From Campylobacterales bacterium (GTDB lineage Bacteria > Campylobacterota > Campylobacteria > Campylobacterales > Sulfurovaceae), in NCBI GenBank assembly GCA_016937075.1, contig JAFGWQ010000180.1, positions 1 through 5,050 of the forward strand: a stretch of 5,050 bases of DNA, in the 5' to 3' direction. Both the position numbers and the translations under genes were made by a program. The notes beneath the pieces are model-generated. The model searched no databases. It was not told the origin of the DNA and saw only the letters and a list, made by a program, of their open reading frames with translations. Positions 1 to 5,050 of this stretch are shown here, in pieces. Each line of letters opens with the position of its first letter. Within the stretch, counting starts at the first letter, position 1.

Positions 1-17
1 ACTACAAAGGGAGTCGA

Positions 18-626
18 ATGAAAACAAAATATGTATTATTGTTGGCAGCACTTTTGATGATGAGCGGATGCGGGGATAAAAAAACAGATGAGCAAAAAGA
101 AGTAGTGATACAAGAAGAAAGCACGAAAGATATGAAAGATGCCTTTGAAGAAATAGGCAAAACTTCAGAAGATCTAAAAAAAGCTACTCCTCTGTCAAAC
201 GAACAACTAAAAGCTTTGCTGCCTGAAAAAATTGATGGACTTTCAAGAAAAAAATATTCTATAGGTCAGCTTGGCATGCATATCGCTGAAGCACAATACG
301 GAGAAGAATACAAAAAAATCACACTTTCTATATTAGATGGAGCGGGCGAAGCAGGGAGTGCTATGATAGCAATGATGCAAATAGGTATCAATGCAGGAGG
401 CGAGAGTGAAGATGAAAATGGATATAGAAAACCGATAAAAATAGATGGCAATAATGGCGTTGAAGAACAAGAACGGTACAATAATAGAGTTGCTAATAAA
501 ATTATACTTATCGTGAAAGGACGATTTATGCTGACACTTGAAGGCAGCAATATAGAAGTAGATAAATTAAAAAGCATCATAAAGGATGAAGATTTTATAG
601 ATAAATTAGAAGATTTGGCAGATTAG
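18..626 (+). CDS. Predicted lipoprotein of unknown function
   Basis: A 202-residue protein with a clear lipoprotein signal: lysines at 2 and 4, a hydrophobic stretch at about residues 5-16, and a lipobox MSGC that puts the lipidated cysteine at Cys18. Gly-Asp follows the cysteine. In enteric bacteria a +2 Gly does not retain the protein in the inner membrane, but that rule may not hold here. Residues 20-56 are charged, Lys/Glu-rich and probably a flexible or helical linker. From about 57 on the protein looks globular and acidic, with a LLPEKIDGLSRKKY segment (67-80), an ILDGAG segment (105-110) and a strand-like stretch KIILIVKGRFMLTLEG (161-176). I do not recognise the family and assign no function. 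The start is the ATG at 18, with an AGGGAG Shine-Dalgarno at 8-13. The gene ends 6 bp before the convergent recombinase gene. Its promoter and any upstream partner lie outside the window. Confidence 0.85.
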   Translation: MKTKYVLLLAALLMMSGCGDKKTDEQKEVVIQEESTKDMKDAFEEIGKTSEDLKKATPLSNEQLKALLPEKIDGLSRKKYSIGQLGMHIAEAQYGEEYKKITLSILDGAGEAGSAMIAMMQIGINAGGESEDENGYRKPIKIDGNNGVEEQERYNNRVANKIILIVKGRFMLTLEGSNIEVDKLKSIIKDEDFIDKLEDLAD

Positions 627-632
627 GGTATA

Positions 633-1481
633 TCAAGGCCGGTTTTTATTTTTTGCCAATGGATGGGCTTTGAGATACTCTTCTAATTTTTTGGTATTTC
701 CAAGCTTGGTGTATATTTGAGTTGTTGCCATAGAGGAGTGCCCTAGGAGCTCGCTAACATCAGCTATTCTTGCTCCACTGTTTAGCAGATGTGTAGCAAA
801 TGAATGGCGAAGCTGATGAGGTGTAGCTTTGATCCCATGGGTTTTAAAAAGCTTAGAGAGCTTATATCTTAGCCCTGCTGAATTTAGCGGGGCTTTGTCT
901 TTTTCAAATAGATATTTTTGAGGTGTATAAATATCTATATACTCTTTTAATATGATTTGTAGTTCAGGTATTATCGGCAACTCGCGTACTTTATTGCCTT
1001 TGCCGAGAATCTGTATCCAACCACCCTTGATATCAGATAGTTTCAAAGAAGCCAATTCGCTTATTCTAAGTCCCAAACCATACAACATATACACCAAAGT
1101 CTTTTGTTCTGTATCTGCAGTCTCAAGTACCTCTTTTAGATGAGTTTCTTCAATAGGTTTTGGCAGTGTTTGGGGTACCTTAATAGAATCATTCGGATAA
1201 AAAGTGACATTTAAATTTTTTTGGTCATTTAAAAATTTGACAAAAGAACGTAAGGCACTTAGCTTTTTAGCTATAGTTTTTTTGTTGTTTTTGATAATTT
1301 TGAGCCTAAAGGGCGTAATGTCAATGGATATTTTTTCATCAACTCCTTGACTTATATGACTGATTTCTATCATCTGCCTCAGAGCAACTTCATAAGTTAC
1401 AATAGATGCTTGGCTATATCCTCTAACCTGCCAAAGATAATCTAGAAAATCGTCGCTTAAGGCAAAAAATTTCTCTTTCAT
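633..1481 (-). CDS. Tyrosine site-specific recombinase, XerC/XerD type
   Basis: A 282-residue tyrosine recombinase of canonical Xer size (about 300 in E. coli XerC and XerD). The N-terminal SAM-like core-binding domain covers about residues 5-90 (FLDYLWQVRGYSQASIVTYE at its start). The catalytic domain follows from about 110. All catalytic residues are present with XerD-like spacing: Arg139 (GLGLRISEL), Lys161 (GKGNKVRELP), His222 and Arg225 (HQLRHSFATHLL), His248 (LLGHSS) and the nucleophile Tyr257 (TTQIYTKL). The family cuts and rejoins DNA at dif-like 28-bp sites to resolve chromosome dimers, normally under FtsK control. Campylobacter and Helicobacter use the longer XerH (about 350-360 residues), so this is not a typical XerH. 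It is the last gene of the minus-strand operon, 6 bp after lpxJ. No Shine-Dalgarno is visible before its ATG, so translation may be coupled to lpxJ. No dif-like site or integrated element is seen here. Fold and activity are near certain, but the role in dimer resolution is inferred. Confidence 0.93.
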   Translation of the reverse strand: MKEKFFALSDDFLDYLWQVRGYSQASIVTYEVALRQMIEISHISQGVDEKISIDITPFRLKIIKNNKKTIAKKLSALRSFVKFLNDQKNLNVTFYPNDSIKVPQTLPKPIEETHLKEVLETADTEQKTLVYMLYGLGLRISELASLKLSDIKGGWIQILGKGNKVRELPIIPELQIILKEYIDIYTPQKYLFEKDKAPLNSAGLRYKLSKLFKTHGIKATPHQLRHSFATHLLNSGARIADVSELLGHSSMATTQIYTKLGNTKKLEEYLKAHPLAKNKNRP

Positions 1482-1487
1482 GGCAGA

Positions 1488-2111
1488 TTATATTATAGTA
1501 TGTTTGAGCATAGCTTCTTGAACCACTTTTTTAGCTTCATCGTGTTCAAGTCCATCAAGAGTTATACTTTGAGCATATATGTCTATCTTGCCAAAAGGTT
1601 TAGGGATAACGAATTTGTCCCAACTGCGAAGCTGCCAATAGCGGCTAGCTTGATAGCTAATTATACAAATTGGAAGTTTTAGTTTTTGAGCTAATGAGAT
1701 TACTCCGTCATTTAGATAATGTCTAGGTCCTTTTGGCCCATCAGGAGTGATAAGGACTTCATTGCCTGATTTAAGGCAATTCATTGCTTCAAGCAATGCT
1801 CTTGCTCCTCCTTTAGATGTAGAGCCTTTGATAGGTTTGATGTTTAGATATTTTATGGTGTTTGCAACTATCATACCGTCTTTGTGCGCCGAAGCTATTG
1901 CATAAGCATTTTGTTTTGGATGAAGCTTGCGATAAGCTTGCGGGGAAATAAAAAGTTCTCCATGCCAGCAAGCCCATATATATTGACTGTCATCTATAGG
2001 GGTAATATGATGAATTTTTTTTTGGGCTGTTAACCAAACAAAACGCATCAGAAAATAGATCAAAAATGGTACTACATTGAGTTCTGCCCAATGAGTAATT
2101 TTTTTGATCAT
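1488..2111 (-). CDS. lpxJ: LpxJ-type lipid A acyltransferase (DUF374 family)
   Basis: A 207-residue member of the DUF374 (PF04028) branch of lysophospholipid-type acyltransferases. Visible family motifs are CWHGELF (His50), SAHKDG (His76, Asp78), IKGSTSKGG (94-102) and TPDGPKGPRH (122-131). The classic HX4D/E motif of LpxL and LpxM is absent; the HxDG at 76-79 sits where this family has its conserved His/Asp. A hydrophobic N-terminal stretch at about 11-27 should hold the protein at the inner-membrane surface. The H. pylori homologue (Jhp0255/HP0270) was shown to be LpxJ, a secondary lipid A acyltransferase with unusual substrate tolerance. Assignment here rests on family and on synteny with miaB, not on measured activity; a more general acyltransferase role is possible. 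The ATG overlaps the miaB stop as ATGA, and an AAGGA Shine-Dalgarno lies 6 nt upstream inside miaB, so this start is well supported. Confidence 0.85.
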   Translation of the reverse strand: MIKKITHWAELNVVPFLIYFLMRFVWLTAQKKIHHITPIDDSQYIWACWHGELFISPQAYRKLHPKQNAYAIASAHKDGMIVANTIKYLNIKPIKGSTSKGGARALLEAMNCLKSGNEVLITPDGPKGPRHYLNDGVISLAQKLKLPICIISYQASRYWQLRSWDKFVIPKPFGKIDIYAQSITLDGLEHDEAKKVVQEAMLKHTII

Positions 2112-3418
2112 TGGTTATCCTTGATCACTACTCCATTAAGTAGACTTCTAGAAGTTTTGGTGATTTTTACAGAATTGATAGTGCCAAGCAACTCTTCACT
2201 TCCCTCTACAAATATCAATTTTCCGTCATCGCTGCGGCCAGCAACTTTGCCGTTTGATTTTAATTCATCAAAATAGACTTGATGAGTAGTTTCTAGTTGT
2301 GCTTGCATTATCTCATCAAGAATCCCGGTATGTCGTTCTTGAAGTCTTGTGAGTCTAGCTGATGCGACCTCGGAATCTACTTGGTCTTCATATTCGGCTG
2401 CTGGAGTATGAGGCCTAGGAGAGTATATAAAAGAGAACATTTGATCAAATCTGACATGTTCAAGCACATCCATCGTATCTTCAAAATCTTCGTCGCTTTC
2501 GCCGGGGAACCCTACTATGATATCTGTAGAAATTGTTGCATTAGGAACTAAAGATCGTATCATTTCGCAGCGGTTTAAAAACCACTCTTTGGTATATCCT
2601 CTTTTCATGGCTTTGAGTACTTTACTTGAGCCGCTTTGTAGAGGAACGTGAATTTGCTTGCATATCTTGGGATTGGAAGCAAATTCACGTATAAAATCAT
2701 CGTCCATGTGTAAAGGGTGAGGCGATGTGAAGCGAATTCTCTCCAGCCCTTCTATTTGACTGATAGCTTGAAGCAGGCCGGTAAAATCTTTGACTTCACT
2801 CTCTTCACTAAAACGTCTACCGTAATTATTTACATTTTGGCCAAGCAACATCACTTCTTTGGCCCCACTCTCAACCGCTTTTTTGATTTCGTTCACTATT
2901 AGATGGCTAGGTATTGATATCTCCTCACCTCTAGTGGTAGGCACTATACAAAAGGTGCATGATTTATCACAACCCATTGAGATATTAACCATAGCTTTAA
3001 AAGGATTTGTGCGATATTCGCCAAATGCATATGTGCTATCATCATAATTTGTGTCTATCTCTACAGCGTGTTTTTGGTGTAATACTTTTGTGATCTTGGA
3101 TACATTTCTAGCACCTAAAACAAAATCCACCATTGGAGCCCTGCGGATAATTTCTTTTCCAAGATGGCTTGCAGTGCATCCGCATACTCCTATTTTGGCA
3201 TTTGGTTTTTTATTTTTAGTAAAAACGCCGATTTCTGAAAAAAGTTTAGCTACAGGTTTCTCTCGGACACTACATGTGTTGATGATGATTAGATCAGCTT
3301 CCGAGACATTGGCGGTAAGTGAGTAGTTTTCAGTTGTAGATAGTTCGGCAATGAGATGTTCGCTATCGCGAACATTCATGGCACATCCTAGTGTTTCAAT
3401 ATATAGTTTTTTTTGCAT
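2108..3418 (-). CDS. miaB: tRNA-2-methylthio-N6-dimethylallyladenosine synthase MiaB
   Basis: A radical-SAM methylthiotransferase that converts i6A37 to ms2i6A37 in tRNAs reading UNN codons, using two [4Fe-4S] clusters. It needs MiaA to make i6A first; miaA is not in this window. Residue numbers count from a TTG at 3421. The N-terminal UPF0004 domain carries the auxiliary-cluster cysteines Cys13 (TLGCAMNVRDSEH), Cys50 (INTCSVREKP) and Cys82 (VCGCTASHLG). The radical-SAM CX3CX2C is Cys151, Cys155 and Cys158 (MGCDKSCTFCIVPTTRG). IIVGFPGESDEDF (311-323) is a conserved core segment, and a TRAM RNA-binding domain runs from about 372 to 433. I prefer the ATG at 3418 (436 residues) because close relatives begin only a few residues before the LYIETLGCAMN segment; the TTG directly before it is the alternative. 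Neither has a convincing Shine-Dalgarno, so translation probably depends on the gene 6 bp upstream. The VCGC doublet (Cys80, Cys82) also occurs in C. jejuni MiaB as I recall it. Confidence 0.97.
   Translation of the reverse strand: MQKKLYIETLGCAMNVRDSEHLIAELSTTENYSLTANVSEADLIIINTCSVREKPVAKLFSEIGVFTKNKKPNAKIGVCGCTASHLGKEIIRRAPMVDFVLGARNVSKITKVLHQKHAVEIDTNYDDSTYAFGEYRTNPFKAMVNISMGCDKSCTFCIVPTTRGEEISIPSHLIVNEIKKAVESGAKEVMLLGQNVNNYGRRFSEESEVKDFTGLLQAISQIEGLERIRFTSPHPLHMDDDFIREFASNPKICKQIHVPLQSGSSKVLKAMKRGYTKEWFLNRCEMIRSLVPNATISTDIIVGFPGESDEDFEDTMDVLEHVRFDQMFSFIYSPRPHTPAAEYEDQVDSEVASARLTRLQERHTGILDEIMQAQLETTHQVYFDELKSNGKVAGRSDDGKLIFVEGSEELLGTINSVKITKTSRSLLNGVVIKDNQ
2118..2122 (-). promoter_or_regulatory. 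Shine-Dalgarno of the lpxJ-like gene
   Basis: AAGGA on the minus strand, 6 nt before the ATG at 2111 and inside the last codons of miaB. It supports the overlapping ATGA start and suggests that lpxJ can recruit ribosomes itself as well as by coupling to miaB. Confidence 0.7.
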
Positions 3419-3424
3419 CAAAAG

Positions 3425-3661
3425 TTATATAATATGTACTTCATAGATGTATTCGTTTTCATCCAATCCGTACTTAACCTCTCTCATATATACGCTAGAT
3501 CCTTTCTCTTCAAAATACTCTATAAGCTCTTTTAGCTCTTTGTGTGAGTTTTCCCTATCAAAATAAAATATAGATTTCGTCGACAACTCAGCTTCAATTT
3601 CTTCTATATCTATAGCTTTCGGTTTAGCTTTTAGTGATGTTCTGGCAAGTTTTAGTTTCAT
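3425..3661 (-). CDS. HP0268-family small nuclease-like protein
   Basis: A 78-residue protein that resembles H. pylori HP0268 and C. jejuni Cj0459c, both about 80 residues. Recognisable blocks are MKLKLART at the N-terminus, SIFYFDRENSHKEL (30-43) and YFEEKGSSVYMREVKYGLDE (49-68), followed by EYIYEVH. HP0268 was reported as a nuclease with DNA-nicking and RNase activities. Whether this homologue does the same, and what it does in the cell, is not shown by the sequence. There is no signal peptide or membrane segment, so it should be cytoplasmic. I chose the ATG at 3661 because it matches the family N-terminus and has an AAGGA Shine-Dalgarno 5 nt upstream. A longer reading from a TTG at 3691 (88 residues) adds ten unconserved residues and has no such site. 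It is the first gene of the operon, 6 bp before miaB and divergent from nusA, an arrangement also known in Campylobacter. Confidence 0.88.
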   Translation of the reverse strand: MKLKLARTSLKAKPKAIDIEEIEAELSTKSIFYFDRENSHKELKELIEYFEEKGSSVYMREVKYGLDENEYIYEVHII

Positions 3662-3666
3662 TTTGA

Positions 3667-3671
3667 TCCTT
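3667..3671 (-). promoter_or_regulatory. Shine-Dalgarno that fixes the HP0268-family start
   Basis: AAGGA on the minus strand, 5 nt before the ATG at 3661. It decides for the short 78-residue reading over the upstream TTG at 3691. Confidence 0.75.
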
Positions 3672-3706
3672 GTATTATATGTGTCATTCAATGCTTAATT
3701 ATGGTC

Positions 3707-3712
3707 ATTATA
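3707..3712 (-). promoter_or_regulatory. Putative -10 box for the minus-strand operon
   Basis: A perfect TATAAT on the minus strand, 45 nt before the ATG at 3661, which would give a leader of roughly 40 nt. No good -35 hexamer is visible 16-18 bp upstream. That is not disqualifying, since Campylobacter and Helicobacter housekeeping promoters often lack a conserved -35. A second TATAAT at 3674-3679 would place the transcript start at or past the Shine-Dalgarno and is less likely. Confidence 0.5.
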
Positions 3713-3717
3713 CTTAA

Positions 3718-3746
3718 TTTTGGGTAAAGGTTCGTTGAGATATAAT
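3718..3746 (+). promoter_or_regulatory. Putative nusA promoter
   Basis: A perfect TATAAT at 3741-3746 on the plus strand, with a weak -35-like TTTTGG at 3718-3723 and a 17-bp spacer. Transcription would start near 3753 and leave a leader of about 96 nt before nusA. It lies back to back with the minus-strand -10 box at 3707-3712, so the two promoters occupy the same short region and could interfere or be co-regulated. In an AT-rich spacer, chance TATAAT matches are possible. Confidence 0.5.
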
Positions 3747-3837
3747 TGTATTCTACAAAAATGAATACTTCCCACAAGAGATATCAATGTTATTTATGCC
3801 TTCTTTTGGTAGGAATATAAATCATTTTATAAATAAA

Positions 3838-3842
3838 AAGGA
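3838..3842 (+). promoter_or_regulatory. Shine-Dalgarno that supports the nusA TTG start
   Basis: AAGGA, 6 nt before the TTG at 3849. An in-frame TAA at 3843-3845 excludes any start further upstream, so the TTG is the only start that keeps the conserved NusA N-terminus. Confidence 0.85.
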
Positions 3843-3848
3843 TAACTC

Positions 3849-4964
3849 TTGGAAAAGATTTTAGATACCGTTGAAGCTATAGCACACGAAAAAAATATTA
3901 CAAAAGAACAAGCTCTAGCTGCATTTAAAGATGCACTTATCAATACTGCAAAGAGATTGACATCTCCCGAGAGCATGTTCGAAGTCTTTATAGATAATCA
4001 AAAGAAAGATTATACTATATTTAAAACGATCTCTATAGTAGCAGATGATGATGAGAGATTAGTGGCCGGATCTGATGGGTTTATGGCTTTAAGCACTGCT
4101 CAAGAATATGATAAATCCATTGAAGTTGGTGATACTTTCAAATCAGAATTTGATCTAGAACAGTATGGACGTACAGCATCAGCCAATCTTTTTCGTGAAT
4201 TAGAATATCATATCCAAAGACGTATTGAGCAAAGTTTGCTAGAGAGATACCAAGATAAAGTAGGTACCATCGTAATAGGTACAGTAACTAGAATAGATAG
4301 CGAAGAAAATACATATGTTGAGATAGGCGAATTAAGAGGAGTTTTGACTCTTCGTAATCGTATAAAAGGAGAAAAATTCAAAGCAGGAGACACTATCAAA
4401 GCACTGCTTAAATATGTAAGTATAAATCCTAAATTTGGATTATTTCTAGAGCTATCTCGCACAGCACCAAAATTTTTAGAAGCACTTATGGAGCGCGAAG
4501 TTCCTGAAATTGCCGATGGTGTCCTAGAAATTACTAATTGTGCGAGAATCCCTGGAGAGAGAGCCAAAATAGCTCTTAGAGCACTACAATCCAACATCGA
4601 TCCTGTTGGGGCGGCAGTAGGGGTAAAGGGTGTGAGGATCAATGCGGTAAGCGCTGAACTTATAGGTGAAAATATCGATTGTATCGAATATTCACCGATC
4701 CCGGAAATTTTTATTACTAGAGCGTTGAGTCCTGCAATAGTTCAAAACATCAAAATAGAGAAAGAAAAAGCAATAGTATCGATCACAGGCGACCAAAAGG
4801 CAAAAGCTATCGGGAAAAGCGGTATCAATATTCGTTTGGCTTCTATGTTAACAGGATATACAATCGAACTTAATGAGATAGAGGGCAAAACAGCAGAACC
4901 TAGTGACACAAAAGAACCTTCAAAAACTACAGATACTTCAGCGCTAGCTAATTTGTTTAGATAG
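3849..4964 (+). CDS. nusA: Transcription termination/antitermination factor NusA
   Basis: A 371-residue NusA that binds RNA polymerase and nascent RNA and modulates pausing, intrinsic termination and antitermination. The N-terminal RNAP-binding domain covers about residues 1-128 and begins MEKILDTVEAIAHEKN. The S1 domain covers about 136-203 and ends in the typical LSRTAPKFL. KH1 covers about 218-282, with VPEIADGVLEI and the GVKG loop (258-261). KH2 covers about 285-343, with AIGKSGINIRLASMLTGYTI and the GKSG loop (322-325). A short Thr/Ser/Glu-rich tail (346-364) ends ALANLFR. The C-terminal acidic repeats of E. coli NusA (495 residues) are absent, as is usual outside Gammaproteobacteria. 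The start is TTG, fixed by an upstream in-frame stop and a strong Shine-Dalgarno. Many bacteria have nusA between rimP and infB. Here its upstream neighbour is the divergent HP0268-family/miaB operon, as in Campylobacter. The downstream gene is not visible. Confidence 0.97.
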   Translation: MEKILDTVEAIAHEKNITKEQALAAFKDALINTAKRLTSPESMFEVFIDNQKKDYTIFKTISIVADDDERLVAGSDGFMALSTAQEYDKSIEVGDTFKSEFDLEQYGRTASANLFRELEYHIQRRIEQSLLERYQDKVGTIVIGTVTRIDSEENTYVEIGELRGVLTLRNRIKGEKFKAGDTIKALLKYVSINPKFGLFLELSRTAPKFLEALMEREVPEIADGVLEITNCARIPGERAKIALRALQSNIDPVGAAVGVKGVRINAVSAELIGENIDCIEYSPIPEIFITRALSPAIVQNIKIEKEKAIVSITGDQKAKAIGKSGINIRLASMLTGYTIELNEIEGKTAEPSDTKEPSKTTDTSALANLFR

Positions 4965-4976
4965 TTTTAAAGAGCC

Positions 4977-5000
4977 GATCCCCGCCTACGCGAGGATAAC
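4977..5000. repeat. Degenerate REP-like GC-rich palindrome
   Basis: An imperfect inverted repeat, ATCCCCGC (4978-4985), loop CTAC, GCGAGGAT (4990-4997), with seven of eight positions paired. It is far more GC-rich than its surroundings and starts 12 bp after the nusA stop. On the minus strand it reads GTTATCCTCGCG then TAGGCGGGGATC. As I recall, this is close to a dispersed intergenic palindrome seen in many bacterial genomes (GTCATCCCCGCG then TAGGCGGGGATC), with two substitutions. No T-run follows on either strand, so it is not a standard intrinsic terminator, though it could stabilise the nusA mRNA 3' end. Only one copy is in the window, so its repeat nature is inferred. Confidence 0.5.
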
Positions 5001-5001
5001 G

Positions 5002-5010
5002 TGCTATATT
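5002..5010 (+). promoter_or_regulatory. Possible extended -10 element
   Basis: TGCTATATT fits the extended -10 pattern TGnTATAAT with one mismatch, just after the palindrome. It could drive a plus-strand gene beyond the window edge. There is no -35 match, and AT-rich DNA makes such hits common. Confidence 0.2.
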
Positions 5011-5050
5011 ATAAGAAATCGTCTATTGTTACGCGACTGTTTTTTGCTTA

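Noticed and set aside
641..654. Intrinsic terminator for the lipoprotein gene, GGCCGG followed by a T-rich tract
   Set aside because: The only pairings found are 3-5 bp with long loops (for example TTGGC before 620 with GCCAA at 654-658).
633..1481. Recombinase as a sign of a prophage, integron or integrative element
   Set aside because: It is flanked by housekeeping genes in tight operon spacing, with no att-like repeats, cassettes or phage genes in the window.
1923..1942. Direct repeat AAGCTTGCG, two copies, in lpxJ
   Set aside because: Two 9-bp copies explained by neighbouring Gln-Ala and Arg-Lys-Leu codons; no third copy or mobile context.
3120..3210. Extra cysteine (VCGC) in MiaB as a possible new cluster ligand
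   Set aside because: The same VCGCTASHLG stretch is in C. jejuni MiaB as I recall it, so it is a lineage trait.
3662..3691. N-terminal extension of the HP0268-family protein from a TTG at 3691
   Set aside because: The ten extra residues do not fit the family N-terminus, and the ATG at 3661 has a good Shine-Dalgarno.
4208..4642. 144-codon open frame antisense to nusA, and similar frames opposite miaB and the recombinase
   Set aside because: Shadow frames over well-identified genes, with no family resemblance.
5004..5014. Minus-strand TATAAT within TTATAATATAGC pointing back into nusA
   Set aside because: It comes from the near-palindromic TATATTATA and would only make an antisense transcript; no gene fits.
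5019..5045. Terminator at the window edge, T6 at 5040-5045 after an ACGCGAC segment
   Set aside because: The best stem is three base pairs (CGT with ACG, or TCG with CGA).

Overview
The window is ordinary housekeeping chromosome from an AT-rich Campylobacterota (Epsilonproteobacteria) genome. The strongest evidence is the block made of a small HP0268-family protein, miaB and an LpxJ-type (DUF374) acyltransferase, read divergently from nusA. This is the arrangement I recall for the Campylobacter jejuni Cj0457c-Cj0460 region. The protein sequences also look epsilonproteobacterial, for example MiaB with VCGCTASHLG and the SIFYF...VKYGLDE signature of the HP0268 family. A canonical-size Xer recombinase, rather than the longer XerH of Campylobacter and Helicobacter, may point to a free-living Sulfurimonas/Sulfurovum-type member. 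The genus is a guess.

Layout. Bases 18-626 (+) encode a lipoprotein of unknown function. It converges, with a 6-bp gap, on a compact minus-strand cluster that reads in transcription order: HP0268-like nuclease (3661-3425), miaB (3418-2108), lpxJ-like acyltransferase (2111-1488) and an XerC/D-type tyrosine recombinase (1481-633). Gaps in the cluster are 6 bp, a 4-bp ATGA overlap, and 6 bp, so it is very probably one operon. A 187-bp intergenic region (3662-3848) carries back-to-back TATAAT boxes. One faces the operon and the other faces nusA (3849-4964, +), which starts at TTG behind a strong Shine-Dalgarno. After nusA the last 86 bp hold a GC-rich imperfect palindrome that looks like a decayed copy of a dispersed REP-like repeat.

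How the genes relate. NusA acts on RNA polymerase elongation and termination, MiaB finishes the ms2i6A37 anticodon-loop modification of tRNA, the HP0268-type protein is a nuclease family, LpxJ acylates lipid A, and Xer proteins resolve chromosome dimers. Apart from the RNA-related trio, no common pathway is evident. The grouping looks like lineage-conserved housekeeping order. I found no phage, insertion sequence, CRISPR array, toxin-antitoxin pair, RNA gene or new defence-like system here. The findings below are modest. The best are the REP-like palindrome, the recombinase in the housekeeping operon, and a tandem hairpin motif inside lpxJ.
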